Source: CAIJMU01 sp035530275
GTDB lineage: Bacteria; Spirochaetota; Spirochaetia; Treponematales; Rectinemataceae
Reading direction: 5' to 3'
Length of the DNA: 64,000 nt
Assembly (NCBI GenBank): GCA_035530275.1
Contig: DATKVC010000007.1
Span: forward strand, 248,001-312,000
Both the position numbers and the translations under genes were made by a program. Below, piece after piece: positions 45,540 to 52,943 of the stretch. The notes beneath the pieces are model-generated. The model had not been told where the DNA came from. It worked only from the letters and a program-made list of their open reading frames with translations, and did no database searches. How positions within the stretch are numbered: position 1 is the first letter of the stretch; every line of letters begins with the position of its first letter.

Positions 45540-46663
45540 CACTCCTCCTTCCCGCCGTAGCGGCTTTCGAAGGCCTTCGTGACGAGGATCAACAGCATGC
45601 TGATGACCACTGTGATGAGGGCTATGGCGTTCGCGAGGGGGAAATTGGGCCTTCCCAGGAAGGCGTTGTTGTACATGTAGATGGATAGGATCTCGGTGAT
45701 CCTCGAAGGCCCGCCGCCCGTGAGGGCGAAGATGAGGGCGAAGCTCGAAAGGGAACCCGAGATCGCGAGGATGGCCGAATTGACGATGGTGCCGGAGAGG
45801 GCAGGCAGGATGATATGGCGCATCACCTGGGCCTCGTTGGCCCCGTCGATGCGCGCCGACTCGATGATCTGCGTGTCGATCTTTTGCATGTTGGCCAGGA
45901 AGAGGATGAGATACATCCCCGTGTACATCCAGAGGATGACGAAGAGGACGGGCAGCATCGCCACGTTTTTCTGGTTGAGGAAGTCGGGGGTCCAGCGCGT
46001 CACGAAGAGATTGGTCAGATCGTTGAGAAGCTGCGAATACTGGTTCGGCTGATAGCCCGCGATGAGGTCGCGGAGCTCAGGTACCGGATTGGTGAACATG
46101 TTGGCGGCCTGGGGCCCGCCGAGGGCGATGATCCGCGAGAGCGCGTCGTCGCCCAGGTTGAGATGGCCCTGGCTCCCGAGGACGGCGACAAGCTTGATCT
46201 CGAACTGGTGCCTGGCCGAGAGGTTGACCAGCTCGGCGATGGGCCCGTTGGGGCTGAAGATGGACTGCCAGAGCAAGCCGACGACGATGATGGATATGAT
46301 GTTGGGCAGATAGAGGATGCCCTGCCAAAAGCCGGGCCACTTCACGATCCGCCGATAGATGATGTAGGCGAAGATGAAGCCGAGGGGAAGCTGCCCGAAG
46401 ACGGAAATCAATACTATATAGAAGTTGTTCTTGAGCGCGTTCCAGAACCAGGGATCCTGCACGATCCTCGCGTACTGACCGAAGCCAGCGAAACCCCAGG
46501 CCTCCCCGCCGAACATCTTGCCGCCCGAGTAGTTCGAGACGGAGAGCACGACGGAGAGGGCGATGGGGAAGGCCATCACGAGGAGGTACACCAGAAAGGC
46601 CGGAAGACTCATCATCCAATAGGCGCGCCCGGCTTCCCGGTCGATCCGCTTCGCTTTGGTCAT
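45539..46663 (-). CDS. Sugar ABC transporter permease (MalF/CUT1 type) with enlarged loop
   Basis: 374 residues; the EAA loop ESARIDGANEAQVMRHIILP is present and six membrane helices can be placed. Between the third and fourth helices there is an extra hydrophilic stretch of about 90 residues (SIFSPNGPIAELVNLSARHQ to TPDFLNQKNVAML) compared with ordinary CUT1 permeases, which would face the periplasm. The start at 46663 is close to GGAGGCAG. It is the first permease after the binding-protein gene. Confidence 0.9.
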   Translation of the reverse strand: MTKAKRIDREAGRAYWMMSLPAFLVYLLVMAFPIALSVVLSVSNYSGGKMFGGEAWGFAGFGQYARIVQDPWFWNALKNNFYIVLISVFGQLPLGFIFAYIIYRRIVKWPGFWQGILYLPNIISIIVVGLLWQSIFSPNGPIAELVNLSARHQFEIKLVAVLGSQGHLNLGDDALSRIIALGGPQAANMFTNPVPELRDLIAGYQPNQYSQLLNDLTNLFVTRWTPDFLNQKNVAMLPVLFVILWMYTGMYLILFLANMQKIDTQIIESARIDGANEAQVMRHIILPALSGTIVNSAILAISGSLSSFALIFALTGGGPSRITEILSIYMYNNAFLGRPNFPLANAIALITVVISMLLILVTKAFESRYGGKEE

Positions 46664-46707
46664 TCTGCCTCCGCGCCCCGCCTCCACGAGGCGGGACGCA
46701 TCAGGGT

Positions 46708-48000
46708 TTATTTCTTCGTGGCCTGCCAGGTCACGAAGGCGGCCTGGACGTCGGCGGCCACCTGGGCCGCTGTCTGGGTGCCGTTGCCGATGTTGATGAT
46801 ACCGTTGTTGATCACGTTGTAGACCGAGGGATCGAGGACCCCGTCGAGGACGTAGCAGGTCTTGGGATTGGCCGCGTAGAAGGGCGGCAGCATGGCCGGC
46901 AGCGGCTCGAGGGTCGCCTTCACGCCCTTGCGGGTCGGCACGTAGGCGCCGGTGCCGTAGCGGATCGCCTGCACCTCGGGGGAGTAGAGGTACTTGATGA
47001 GCTTGACGGCAGCCTTCTCCTTGTCGGAGCCCGCGGGGAGGGAATTGGAGATGGCCCATCCGGTGCCGGCGACCGCGGAGGCGACGCCGGGGAACTTCTC
47101 TCCGGGGAGGGCGACGATGTTCATGAGCGCATAATTGCTCTGATCGGCGGGGGCGATGAGGGCCTTGCCCGAGGCCTTGTCGGTGATGTAGGCGCCCGTC
47201 CTCCAGTCGCCGTCGAGATAGATCGCCGCCTTGCCCTGGGCGAAGATTCCGGGCCCGTCGCCGTAGCCGACGGCCGTGTCGGTGCGCTGGATGATCCCGT
47301 CCTTGAAGAGATCCTCCACGACCTTGAGCGAATCGACGAAGGGCTTGTCGGTGAACTTGGCCTTGCCAGCGAGCACGTTGTCGAAGAAGGCGTCGCCGGC
47401 CATGCGTCCGGCCACCGTCGAGAAGAGGCAGGACTGGCCCGGCCAGCCGTCCTTGTCGGGCAGCATCATGACCGCGATGCCCTTGGACTTGAGCTTGGGC
47501 ACCATCTTCTTGAGATCGGCGTAGGTCTTGGGCACGGCGAAGCCGTTGTCCTTGAGGAGCTTCACATTGACGTACATCACAGCCGTGTAGGTGAAGGACT
47601 GGGGAAGCTCGGCGAGATACTTGCCGAGCTGGTTGTTCGGGTTCGTCGCGGCGCCGGTGAAGTCCTTGAGATAGTCGGCGCCGAGGAGCTTGCCGAGATC
47701 CTTGGCCAGATGCTTCTCGTGGATGACGGCCGAACGGGCGCCGGGCCAGAGGTAAAAGACGTCGGGCAGGGTGCCGGCGGCCGCATAGGCCTGGAGCTTC
47801 TGATGGTAGGGATCGTTGAAGAGCACCTCCATGTTCAGCTTGATGTCCGGGTTCTGCGTCTGGAAATCCTGCCAGATCTGCACGTCCTCCTGATAGCCTG
47901 CCTGGTCGGCCTGCTGGTAATTGAGGACGTTGAGGGTCACCTGCGCCATGGCGCCGAAGGTGCCCGCGACCATCAACAGCGCGATGATCACTTTCTTCAT
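46708..48000 (-). CDS. Extracellular sugar-binding protein of the ABC transporter
   Basis: 430 residues with a signal peptide (KKVIIALLMVAGTFGAMAQ), no lipobox. Family 1 solute-binding fold: DIKLNMEVLFNDPYHQKLQA, GTLPDVFYLWPG, the hinge-region GKAAIYLDGDWRTGAYI and GTGWAISNSLPAGSDKEKAA then VKLIKYLYSPE. Specificity cannot be read directly, but the GH1 and GH20 genes in the same operon suggest beta-linked glucosyl or GlcNAc oligosaccharides. AGGAGG precedes the ATG. Not followed by a visible terminator before the permeases. Confidence 0.92.
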   Translation of the reverse strand: MKKVIIALLMVAGTFGAMAQVTLNVLNYQQADQAGYQEDVQIWQDFQTQNPDIKLNMEVLFNDPYHQKLQAYAAAGTLPDVFYLWPGARSAVIHEKHLAKDLGKLLGADYLKDFTGAATNPNNQLGKYLAELPQSFTYTAVMYVNVKLLKDNGFAVPKTYADLKKMVPKLKSKGIAVMMLPDKDGWPGQSCLFSTVAGRMAGDAFFDNVLAGKAKFTDKPFVDSLKVVEDLFKDGIIQRTDTAVGYGDGPGIFAQGKAAIYLDGDWRTGAYITDKASGKALIAPADQSNYALMNIVALPGEKFPGVASAVAGTGWAISNSLPAGSDKEKAAVKLIKYLYSPEVQAIRYGTGAYVPTRKGVKATLEPLPAMLPPFYAANPKTCYVLDGVLDPSVYNVINNGIINIGNGTQTAAQVAADVQAAFVTWQATKK

Positions 48001-48103
48001 CGAATGCCTCCTGTAGCGGGATCTCCTCCCGCAAAATGAATGCCCCTATCTCTTCCCCCCACGGGGGACGATTTCTCCGCTGCGCTTCTCGCCCGCCCCC
48101 GCC

Positions 48104-49249
48104 TCAGGCGGGAGCCTCGGCCGACAGGAGCCCCTTCCCCGATATGAGCCGATCGAGAATCATGCCCGCCGCCCCGTAGGCCACCGCCCTTTCCTTCAGA
48201 CTTGAATTGAGGATGCGGACATCCTTCGGAAAGGGGTACATCCAGTTCTCCTCGAGGCGGCGCCTGAGGAGGGCCGGAAAATCGACGTCGAGATTTTCGA
48301 TATCGCCGCCCACGTACACCCGCTCGATGTCGAAGGTGTTCACCAGCATCGCCACGTTCCGCGCCAGCTCGTCGGCCGCCTTGCCGAGGGTCGCCCCCTC
48401 GCTCTCGAGCCTCTGGAGCTCCTCCTTGGGTAGCGAGAACTGGAGATCGCCCGGACCGTCGCAGAGCACCGAGCGGAACTCCCCCGCGTTGCCGTGGGCT
48501 CCCGCGTAGACCTTGCCGCCGAGGACGATGCCGAAACCCACGCCGAGCCCCCCGTACATGCCCAGGGACTGCTCGTCGTGGCGGTATTCGGCGAGGAGAA
48601 AGAGAAAATCCCTGAGCTCGTCGTCGCGGTTGAAGGCGAGTTCGCCCCAGGCGCAGCAATTCGCGTCGTTCTCGATGAGACAGGGCACCTCCAGGCGCGA
48701 GGCCACGACCTTGCCGAAGTCGAGGGGGGAGGAAAGCCTGAGCGGCACCGAATAGCGGATCAGCGACTTCTTGGGATCGACGAGGCCACCCGTCCCGACC
48801 CCGATGCCGAGGAGACGGCTCGAGGGAGCGCAGAGCTTCGCCTTCGCCTCCTTCACGATTTTGAGCATCGCCTCACCCGCCTTGTCCGGCTCGATGCGGC
48901 ACCTACCCCTCGCCTCACCCAGCACCGCCCCCGACAGATCGACGGCGACGGCCAACCAGGACTCCACCTGCATCTCGATGCCGATGACGAGCCCGTAGCT
49001 TCGGGAAATGCCCAGATGGATCGGCCGGCGTCCCCCCCGCGCCGAGGCGCTACCCTCCTCGATCTCCTCCACGAGCCCGAGGGCGATGAGACGGCTGACC
49101 TGGTTGGTGACCGTGGACTTGTCGAGGGAGAGGCGTTCGGCGATGTCGATGCGACTGATGTGAGGATGGAGCCAGATCGTCCGCACGATCCGCGCCGCCG
49201 TCGCCGGCCCGACATCACCCTTTGGCGCCACCCCTGCCCCCTCTTCCAT
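48104..49249 (-). CDS. ROK-family transcriptional repressor of the sugar operon
   Basis: 381 residues. Winged helix at 20-70 (RIDIAERLSLDKSTVTNQVS then RLIALGLVEE), and a ROK sugar-kinase-like domain with GIGVGTGGLVDP, IENDANCCAWGE and GVGFGIVLGGKVYAGAHGNAG. The zinc-binding Cys motif of NagC-type ROKs (CxCGxxGC) is absent: after the HxGN-GEF region the sequence reads VLCDGPGDLQ. The sugar operon lies immediately downstream on the same strand. A perfect 8-bp-arm palindrome is directly before its ATG, so autoregulation is likely. The ATG at 49249 has no Shine-Dalgarno; a GTG at about 49228 after GGGGGCAGG is an alternative. Confidence 0.88.
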   Translation of the reverse strand: MEEGAGVAPKGDVGPATAARIVRTIWLHPHISRIDIAERLSLDKSTVTNQVSRLIALGLVEEIEEGSASARGGRRPIHLGISRSYGLVIGIEMQVESWLAVAVDLSGAVLGEARGRCRIEPDKAGEAMLKIVKEAKAKLCAPSSRLLGIGVGTGGLVDPKKSLIRYSVPLRLSSPLDFGKVVASRLEVPCLIENDANCCAWGELAFNRDDELRDFLFLLAEYRHDEQSLGMYGGLGVGFGIVLGGKVYAGAHGNAGEFRSVLCDGPGDLQFSLPKEELQRLESEGATLGKAADELARNVAMLVNTFDIERVYVGGDIENLDVDFPALLRRRLEENWMYPFPKDVRILNSSLKERAVAYGAAGMILDRLISGKGLLSAEAPA

Positions 49250-49251
49250 GG

Positions 49252-49272
49252 TTGGTTGATTTGGTCAACCAA
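49252..49272 (-). promoter_or_regulatory. Palindromic operator of the ROK repressor
   Basis: TTGGTTGA (49252-49259), 5-base spacer, TCAACCAA (49265-49272), a perfect inverted repeat. It starts 2 bases before the ROK ATG and overlaps the predicted transcription start, which is ideal for repression. No second copy was found upstream of the binding-protein gene, so this may be the only control point. Confidence 0.8.
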
Positions 49273-49277
49273 TGAAA

Positions 49278-49306
49278 GGTATAGCACGGCCTCCCGCAGT
49301 CCGCAA
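49278..49306 (-). promoter_or_regulatory. Promoter of the ROK/sugar operon
   Basis: On the minus strand TTGCGG (49301-49306), exactly 17 bases, TATACC (49278-49283). The predicted start falls in the palindromic operator. Confidence 0.65.
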
Positions 49307-49662
49307 GGAAAAGTTACAGGAATTGAGAGGGGGGACAGGGCCAAGCCGGGCGAAGCCCCGGATCGGGGGCAGGAAGTTGCGGCGCCGCTGTCCCCCCCCG
49401 CTCCGAAGGAGGAGGGCCGCCTCAGGCCGAAGCGGCCCTCCTCCTTCTCCGCTCCCCCCCTTTTGGGAGCAGAGAGGGGCCAAATCAACATGATCTGGCA
49501 CTTGTATCGGCTTTGCAGTTTCACAAACGTTTCGACGAAGAGAGCCTTTGTCACGCGAGCCGTTCCCCTCCCGCTTCCCCGGATTCGGCCTCAAGCCCGA
49601 CCGTTCAAGCGTTCAAGATCAAGGACTGGTCGGAAGCCTGAGCTTCAGCGTATATTTGATGT
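49307..49662. other. Gene-free intergenic region with a 15-bp-stem hairpin
   Basis: About 350 bases without a supportable gene. The main feature is a 15-bp perfect inverted repeat: AAGGAGGAGGGCCGC (49406-49420), 11-base loop, GCGGCCCTCCTCCTT (49432-49446), followed by a second smaller one (GCTCCC/GGGAGC, 49451-49470). It separates the sugar operon from the toxin-antitoxin island and marks its left boundary. Confidence 0.6.
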
Positions 49663-49676
49663 GTGGGATATCCCAC
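49663..49676 (+). promoter_or_regulatory. 14-bp palindrome upstream of the AbrB-like antitoxin
   Basis: GTGGGATATCCCAC is a perfect palindrome ending 13 bases before the antitoxin ATG and overlapping the likely transcription start. It is a good candidate for antitoxin autorepression. Confidence 0.6.
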
Positions 49677-49689
49677 CAAGGAGAAGGCC

Positions 49690-49941
49690 ATGGCGGAGCT
49701 CAAAGAGTATGATGCCCGTGTTGACACCAAGAAGCGCGTGACCCTTCGCGGGGCGAGGTATACCAACTACCACGTACAGGAGTACGCCGACGGCCGGATC
49801 GTCCTCGAACCCCGTGAGCTCATCGCCCCCTTCGAGCTATCGAAGCATTCCCTCGCCGCGATGGATGCGAGCATGACGAACCTCAAGAAGGGCAATGCCT
49901 CCAAGCCCATCGACCTCTCAGCCTTCGCCTCCGAGAATTAA
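49690..49941 (+). CDS. AbrB/MazE-like antitoxin-type protein
   Basis: 83 residues: DARVDTKKRVTLRGARYTNY resembles the swapped-hairpin AbrB/MazE DNA-binding element ('..D.K.RVTLP...'), followed by an acidic helical tail. A strong AAGGAG lies 6 bases before the ATG, and a longer in-frame start upstream lies over the operator and is rejected. The next gene, 9 bases downstream, is a broken toxin-like gene, so this antitoxin now has no intact partner here. The AbrB assignment is by motif only. Confidence 0.65.
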   Translation: MAELKEYDARVDTKKRVTLRGARYTNYHVQEYADGRIVLEPRELIAPFELSKHSLAAMDASMTNLKKGNASKPIDLSAFASEN

Positions 49942-49950
49942 GCCTCCTCC

Positions 49951-50331
49951 ATGTTCTTGATCCGCCTGGGCATTCCCGAAATGGAAGAGCTCTGGGCCGA
50001 CCTCTTTTCCAAGGCTTCTTCGAAGTCCCTCTCCAAGAACGAGGAGAAGCTCTACAAGAAGTGGGGCAAGGCCATGGCGCTCCTCGCCAATGATCCCTAG
50101 CACCCCAGCCTCCACAGCCATGAGATCGACGCCTTAACCCGCCGTTATGGTGAGAAGGTCTGGCAGTCCTACCTCGAGAACCGCAATCCCCAGGCCGCTC
50201 GGATGTACTGGGTCTACGGTCCCGACAAGGGCGAGATCACCGTCATCGGCCTTGAACCCCATCCCGAGGACAAGAAGATCTCAGGCTACGCCAAGGTCCG
50301 CCTCTCGGTAACGGGGCAGGAAGAGCCATAG
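49951..50331 (+). pseudogene. Toxin-like gene interrupted by an amber codon
   Basis: One continuous frame of 126 codons from an ATG, broken only by TAG at codon 50 (50098-50100). Before it: MEELWADLFSKASSKSLSKN and KLYKKWGKAMALLANDP; after it: HPSLHSHEIDALTRRYGEKV, QAARMYWVYGPDKGEITVIG and LEPHPEDKKISGYAKVRLS. The second half looks like a compact beta-sheet toxin (RelE/HigB-like YGPxKGEITxIGxEPHPED). TAG could come from AAG or CAG by one change. The rest shows intact codon structure, so the lesion is recent. I do not recognise the exact family name. Confidence 0.7.
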
Positions 50332-50555
50332 CAGCCCGTCGCGGTTGTTCCCCCTTCGCTTGCCTTCCCGAAGTCCTCAAGCTATAACGCTTTCCGTGGT
50401 CATCGACTCGCCGGTTAAGAACACGCCATTCCTCGATAATGCATCCCCCCATCTGCACGGTGCCTAAAGGGCCATTCCCTCTTTTCCGTTTGACAGATGA
50501 GTCTCCATGAGGCTTAATTGCTCAACAACCGGTGAATTCGAAGATGCTTTATCCC

Positions 50556-50584
50556 TTGCCCGAGGGTAGCGATAGTGCTAACAT
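50556..50584 (+). promoter_or_regulatory. Predicted leaderless promoter of the HigB-type operon
   Basis: TTGCCC, exactly 17 bases, TAACAT, then 6 bases to the toxin ATG. No Shine-Dalgarno is present. Confidence 0.6.
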
Positions 50585-50590
50585 GCCCAT

Positions 50591-50938
50591 ATGGGTCGCG
50601 TCCTAAAGTTCTACCGAACGGCTGCGGGCAAATGCCTCATCGAGGAGTTCCTCGAAGAACTGGATGACCGGACCTTAGCAAAGGTCGTGGCGGTATTCAA
50701 GCTGATCGAAACCCAAGAGATGGTGCCGGCCACGTATTTCAGGAAGCTTACTGATTACAAGCTTTGGGAGGCTCGCGTCGGGATTGGTGGGCAGATATAC
50801 CGGTTCCTGGGGTTCTGGGACAAGGGAGCCCTGATCATCCTGACGCACGGCTTCGAGAAGAAGACGCAGAAGACGCCGGAGAAAGAAATCCGGAAAGCCT
50901 TGGAATACAAGGCCGACTGGGAGAGGAGATCGGTATGA
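50591..50938 (+). CDS. HigB/Gp49-type RelE-superfamily toxin
   Basis: 115 residues: FYRTAAGKCLIEEFLEELDD, YFRKLTDYKLWEARVGIGGQ, YRFLGFWDKGALIILTHGFE and KKTQKTPEKEI. The 'LWELR...G..YR.ly....g....LLh.F.KK..KTP..EI..A' pattern is the Gp49/HigB family of ribosome-dependent mRNA endonucleases. The order is toxin first, then antitoxin (ATGA overlap), as in higBA operons. The start lies 6 bases after a -10 box. Confidence 0.92.
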   Translation: MGRVLKFYRTAAGKCLIEEFLEELDDRTLAKVVAVFKLIETQEMVPATYFRKLTDYKLWEARVGIGGQIYRFLGFWDKGALIILTHGFEKKTQKTPEKEIRKALEYKADWERRSV

Positions 50939-51210
50939 GCGAAATTGATGCGGTAATACGAAAACGGTCGGCGAAGTCGCCTACCTTCGCCGCGCAGGTC
51001 GAATCGGAGCTCGCCGAGCTTCGGGTGGGGCTGATCGTCAAGGAGCTGCGGCAGAAAAACAATCTGACACAGGAAGAGCTGGCGAAACGCATAAAGACGA
51101 CAAAGTCGGCTATTTCGCGGTTGGAAAACAGTACCGGTGGAGCCCGGCTTGAGACGCTCGAAAAGGTTGCCCTGGCCTTCGGGAAAGAATTGGTGATCGA
51201 GTTCCGCTGA
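50935..51210 (+). CDS. HigA-type XRE antitoxin
   Basis: 91 residues; an HTH_3 domain at 30-85 (LIVKELRQKNNLTQEELAKR, then TKSAISRLENSTGGARLETL). ATG overlaps the toxin stop codon as ATGA. It would neutralise HigB and repress the operon. The N-terminal 30 residues carry a phosphorylation-like KRSAKSPTFAAQVESEL segment common in this antitoxin group. Confidence 0.92.
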   Translation: MSEIDAVIRKRSAKSPTFAAQVESELAELRVGLIVKELRQKNNLTQEELAKRIKTTKSAISRLENSTGGARLETLEKVALAFGKELVIEFR

Positions 51211-51243
51211 GTCCAAAGAACCATTCCGCTTCGGTGGCGTGAA

Positions 51244-51483
51244 CTAAGCCTGCCCGTATGCGGCCAAGAACTCATCGCGGCTGATGCGGCTCTGGGTCAG
51301 AATGACTCGGAGGGCAGCGCCTTTGATCGTCGGGTGATTGGGCATCGTCAGTGGTGTCCGTGTGCCATCGCCATTTTGGCGAACCATCGCGATGTGCTCC
51401 CGCTCGCGCACGATCGTGAAGCCCAACGATTCGAGGGCTTTTACGACCTTGCGCTTGGGAGCGTCCTTGGGGAAGGCGTCCAC
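51244..51483 (-). CDS. HicA-family mRNA interferase toxin
   Basis: 79 residues with the HicA/YcfA dsRNA-binding-like fold: PKRKVVKALESLGFTIVRER, then EHIAMVRQNGDG (the His of the G-S-H motif is in REREHIAM) and TMPNHPTIKGAALRVILTQS. It starts directly after the HicB stop codon, in antitoxin-toxin order. Confidence 0.92.
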   Translation of the reverse strand: MDAFPKDAPKRKVVKALESLGFTIVREREHIAMVRQNGDGTRTPLTMPNHPTIKGAALRVILTQSRISRDEFLAAYGQA

Positions 51484-51702
51484 CTAGACAACCGCTTCCG
51501 CGAGGTAGGCCTCCAGGACGGGAGACTGGTCAAGGACCGTATCGTCCCCAAAGGTCTCGATGTGGAACTTGATGGCGGACTGGACGTCGGCCAGGGCTTC
51601 ATTATAGGTATCGCCTTCCCCGACGACGACACCTTCCATCCCGAGGGGATAGGCCACGTAGCAGTCCGGATGCTTCTCGACGACTATCTTCACGCTCTTC
51701 AT
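51484..51702 (-). CDS. HicB-family antitoxin
   Basis: 72 residues: KIVVEKHPDCYVAYPLGMEG, then VVVGEGDTYNEALADVQSAI and KFHIETFGDD, the partial RNase H fold of HicB. It has no C-terminal DNA-binding domain, unlike long HicBs, so repression may be weak. The ATG at 51702 lies 6 bases after TATACT and lacks a Shine-Dalgarno (leaderless); an ATG 5 codons upstream would lie inside the promoter. Confidence 0.9.
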   Translation of the reverse strand: MKSVKIVVEKHPDCYVAYPLGMEGVVVGEGDTYNEALADVQSAIKFHIETFGDDTVLDQSPVLEAYLAEAVV

Positions 51703-51708
51703 AGGGCA

Positions 51709-51737
51709 AGTATACATCTTCAGATTCTGTGGGGTAA
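51709..51737 (-). promoter_or_regulatory. Predicted leaderless promoter of hicBA
   Basis: Minus strand: TTACCC (51732-51737), 17 bases, TATACT (51709-51714), 6 bases, ATG. Confidence 0.6.
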
Positions 51738-51790
51738 CTGCAACGTGAACCTTTGTGACGAACCCTCGGGGTCTGTTCCCGCCCTCTCCC

Positions 51791-51877
51791 CTTCTGAATG
51801 CCATTGCCGACCTGGCCACCGTGCCCTGTCCCGACGGCGTCAGAAAGCTCGTGGATTCAGAATCAACCTATCGCATG
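51791..51877 (+). pseudogene. Internal fragment of a RelE-type toxin gene
   Basis: An open segment encodes LLNAIADLATVPCPDGVRKL then VDSESTYRM, which aligns with residues of the RelE toxin at 17229-17489 (ILAAVETLVVNPRSDGVRKL then TDTESTYRI). Both the first third and the last third of the gene are absent. The fragment is preceded by the motif GGGGTCTGTTCCC (51768-51780). Confidence 0.75.
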
Positions 51878-51920
51878 AGCGGACAATGGCGTCGACACGC
51901 GCGCACGGCAGCGGCGAAGG

Positions 51921-52244
51921 TCAGGCTAGCCTTGCCATGAGGTACTGATTCAGCGACACGCCTTCTTCGGCGGCGCGGATGGCTGCCTCGCGGTGCATTT
52001 CCTTGGGCAGGCGGAGGACGAGCCTGCCGGAGTAAGCGCGGGTGCCAAGGGGCTCGGGGATCGTCTCGCTGTTGGCCGTCATATCCTCGACGACGAGGGC
52101 GACGACGCCGCGCAGTTCGGCGAGGGCGGCTTCTGGGCTGGGTCCGTGGGCGCTGAGGGAGGGGAACTCGAGGCAGCGGGCGACGTAGGCGTCGTCCTCC
52201 TCGGACCACTCCTCGCGGTAGGTGTAGCGGTCAGGGCGTTCCAT
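51921..52244 (-). CDS. HicB-like antitoxin with ribbon-helix-helix tail
   Basis: 107 residues: the HicB domain (YTYREEWSEEDDAYVARCLE, then FPSLSAHGPSPEAALAEL), and a C-terminal RHH domain (RLVLRLPKEMHREAAIRAAE then EGVSLNQYLMARLA), which binds the operator. The toxin lies upstream with a 14-base overlap. Confidence 0.9.
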   Translation of the reverse strand: MERPDRYTYREEWSEEDDAYVARCLEFPSLSAHGPSPEAALAELRGVVALVVEDMTANSETIPEPLGTRAYSGRLVLRLPKEMHREAAIRAAEEGVSLNQYLMARLA

Positions 52245-52470
52245 GCGTAGCCTCCCATCGGTCGATCGCTTTCTTGACCTGCCGGACCTGGTAGGGCTTA
52301 GCCATGGCACCGTCGCGCTGAAGATTCACTCGCGGGTCGCCTGGCCAGGGTGTCCGGAAGATGTGATGACTTCCGGCGATCCTCGGATCCCCGAAATACA
52401 GTGTGCAGAGTGCGACGAGATCGTCGAAGCGCACATGAGCGGGGTTGGCAAGGATCTTTCGATCAACCAT
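52231..52470 (-). CDS. HicA-like toxin
   Basis: 79 residues. The catalytic His is in IAGSHHIFRTP, preceded by a helix (FDDLVALCTLYFGDPR) and followed by NLQRDGAMAKPYQVRQVKKA, the YcfA/HicA pattern with the GSHxxF signature. It precedes its HicB-RHH partner, the reverse order to the hicBA pair at 51244-51702. The ATG lies 6 bases after a TACTAT -10 box (leaderless). Confidence 0.88.
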   Translation of the reverse strand: MVDRKILANPAHVRFDDLVALCTLYFGDPRIAGSHHIFRTPWPGDPRVNLQRDGAMAKPYQVRQVKKAIDRWEATHGTP

Positions 52471-52476
52471 GCCAGT

Positions 52477-52505
52477 ATAGTATCACCGGCGGTATCACGC
52501 GTCAA
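52477..52505 (-). promoter_or_regulatory. Promoter/operator of the HicA-HicB(RHH) operon
   Basis: Minus strand: TTGACG (52500-52505), 17 bases, TACTAT (52477-52482), 6 bases, ATG. The spacer carries a direct repeat GTGATAC ... GTGATAC with 12-base spacing, a likely site for the RHH antitoxin. Confidence 0.7.
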
Positions 52506-52943
52506 GAAAACCTGAAGAACCCATGGGTCTGACCCTGCTCGTCGGAGCGGAAGGGACCTCGGGGTGGCGCTCGAGGGACGACAAATCCTTGGGTTCAGAC
52601 CCTTTTCCATTTGGAAGGCGGCCCAAGTTGGGTGGAGCGCCTCCCCAAGTTGGGCTTACAGCATTCCCAACTTGGGCAGAAAGCCTTCCCAAGTTGGGCA
52701 AGCCTCCCCCCTGCCTGGACGCGAGCGATTTGCAGGGTAATTTCACGAAGTCCTGCAATGTTTTTTGCCCCGAGGACACAAGCAATGATGCTGTTCATCG
52801 TGGACGGGAGGGCGGATGCCATCAGACTATTCCCCCCCCGCTCGGCCATCGAAGGCTTGACGTGGCACTTTCCCGGTTGCAGCATGGCGACTATTCCAAA
52901 CCCGGTTTGGAGCGCGCTCAAAATGACCACACGGAGAAAGACG
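52506..52943. other. Gene-free region with two kinds of repeat
   Basis: About 440 bases without a supported gene. It holds an inverted pair GGGTCTGACCC (52525-52535) / GGGTTCAGACCC (52591-52602) and the phased 22-bp array described separately. A minus-strand open frame (52595-52990) reads NSIIACVLGAKNIAGLREIT but has no start signal or recognised family. Confidence 0.5.
52622..52698. repeat. Four CCCAAGTTGGG elements phased at exactly 22 bp
   Basis: Near-palindromic 11-mers at 52622-52632, 52644-52654, 52666-52676 (inverted form CCCAACTTGGG) and 52688-52698. The start-to-start distance is 22, 22 and 22 bases, while the 11-base spacers are unrelated to one another. This pattern fits protein-binding sites on one face of the helix (two turns) better than slippage. 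The nearest gene with correct orientation is the galactose-binding-fold protein at 52944. Confidence 0.8.

Noticed and set aside
45539..48034. 831-codon minus-strand frame covering permease and binding protein
   Set aside because: Only the part from 46663 downstream is the MalF-type permease; the earlier part is out of frame with the real binding-protein gene (46708-48000).
50098..50100. Recoded (pyrrolysine) TAG in the toxin-like gene
   Set aside because: No pylTS genes or recoding context in the window; a point mutation is simpler.
52622..52698. CRISPR array in the phased CCCAAGTTGGG region
   Set aside because: Repeats are only 11 bp with 11-bp spacers, one is inverted, and there are no cas genes nearby.
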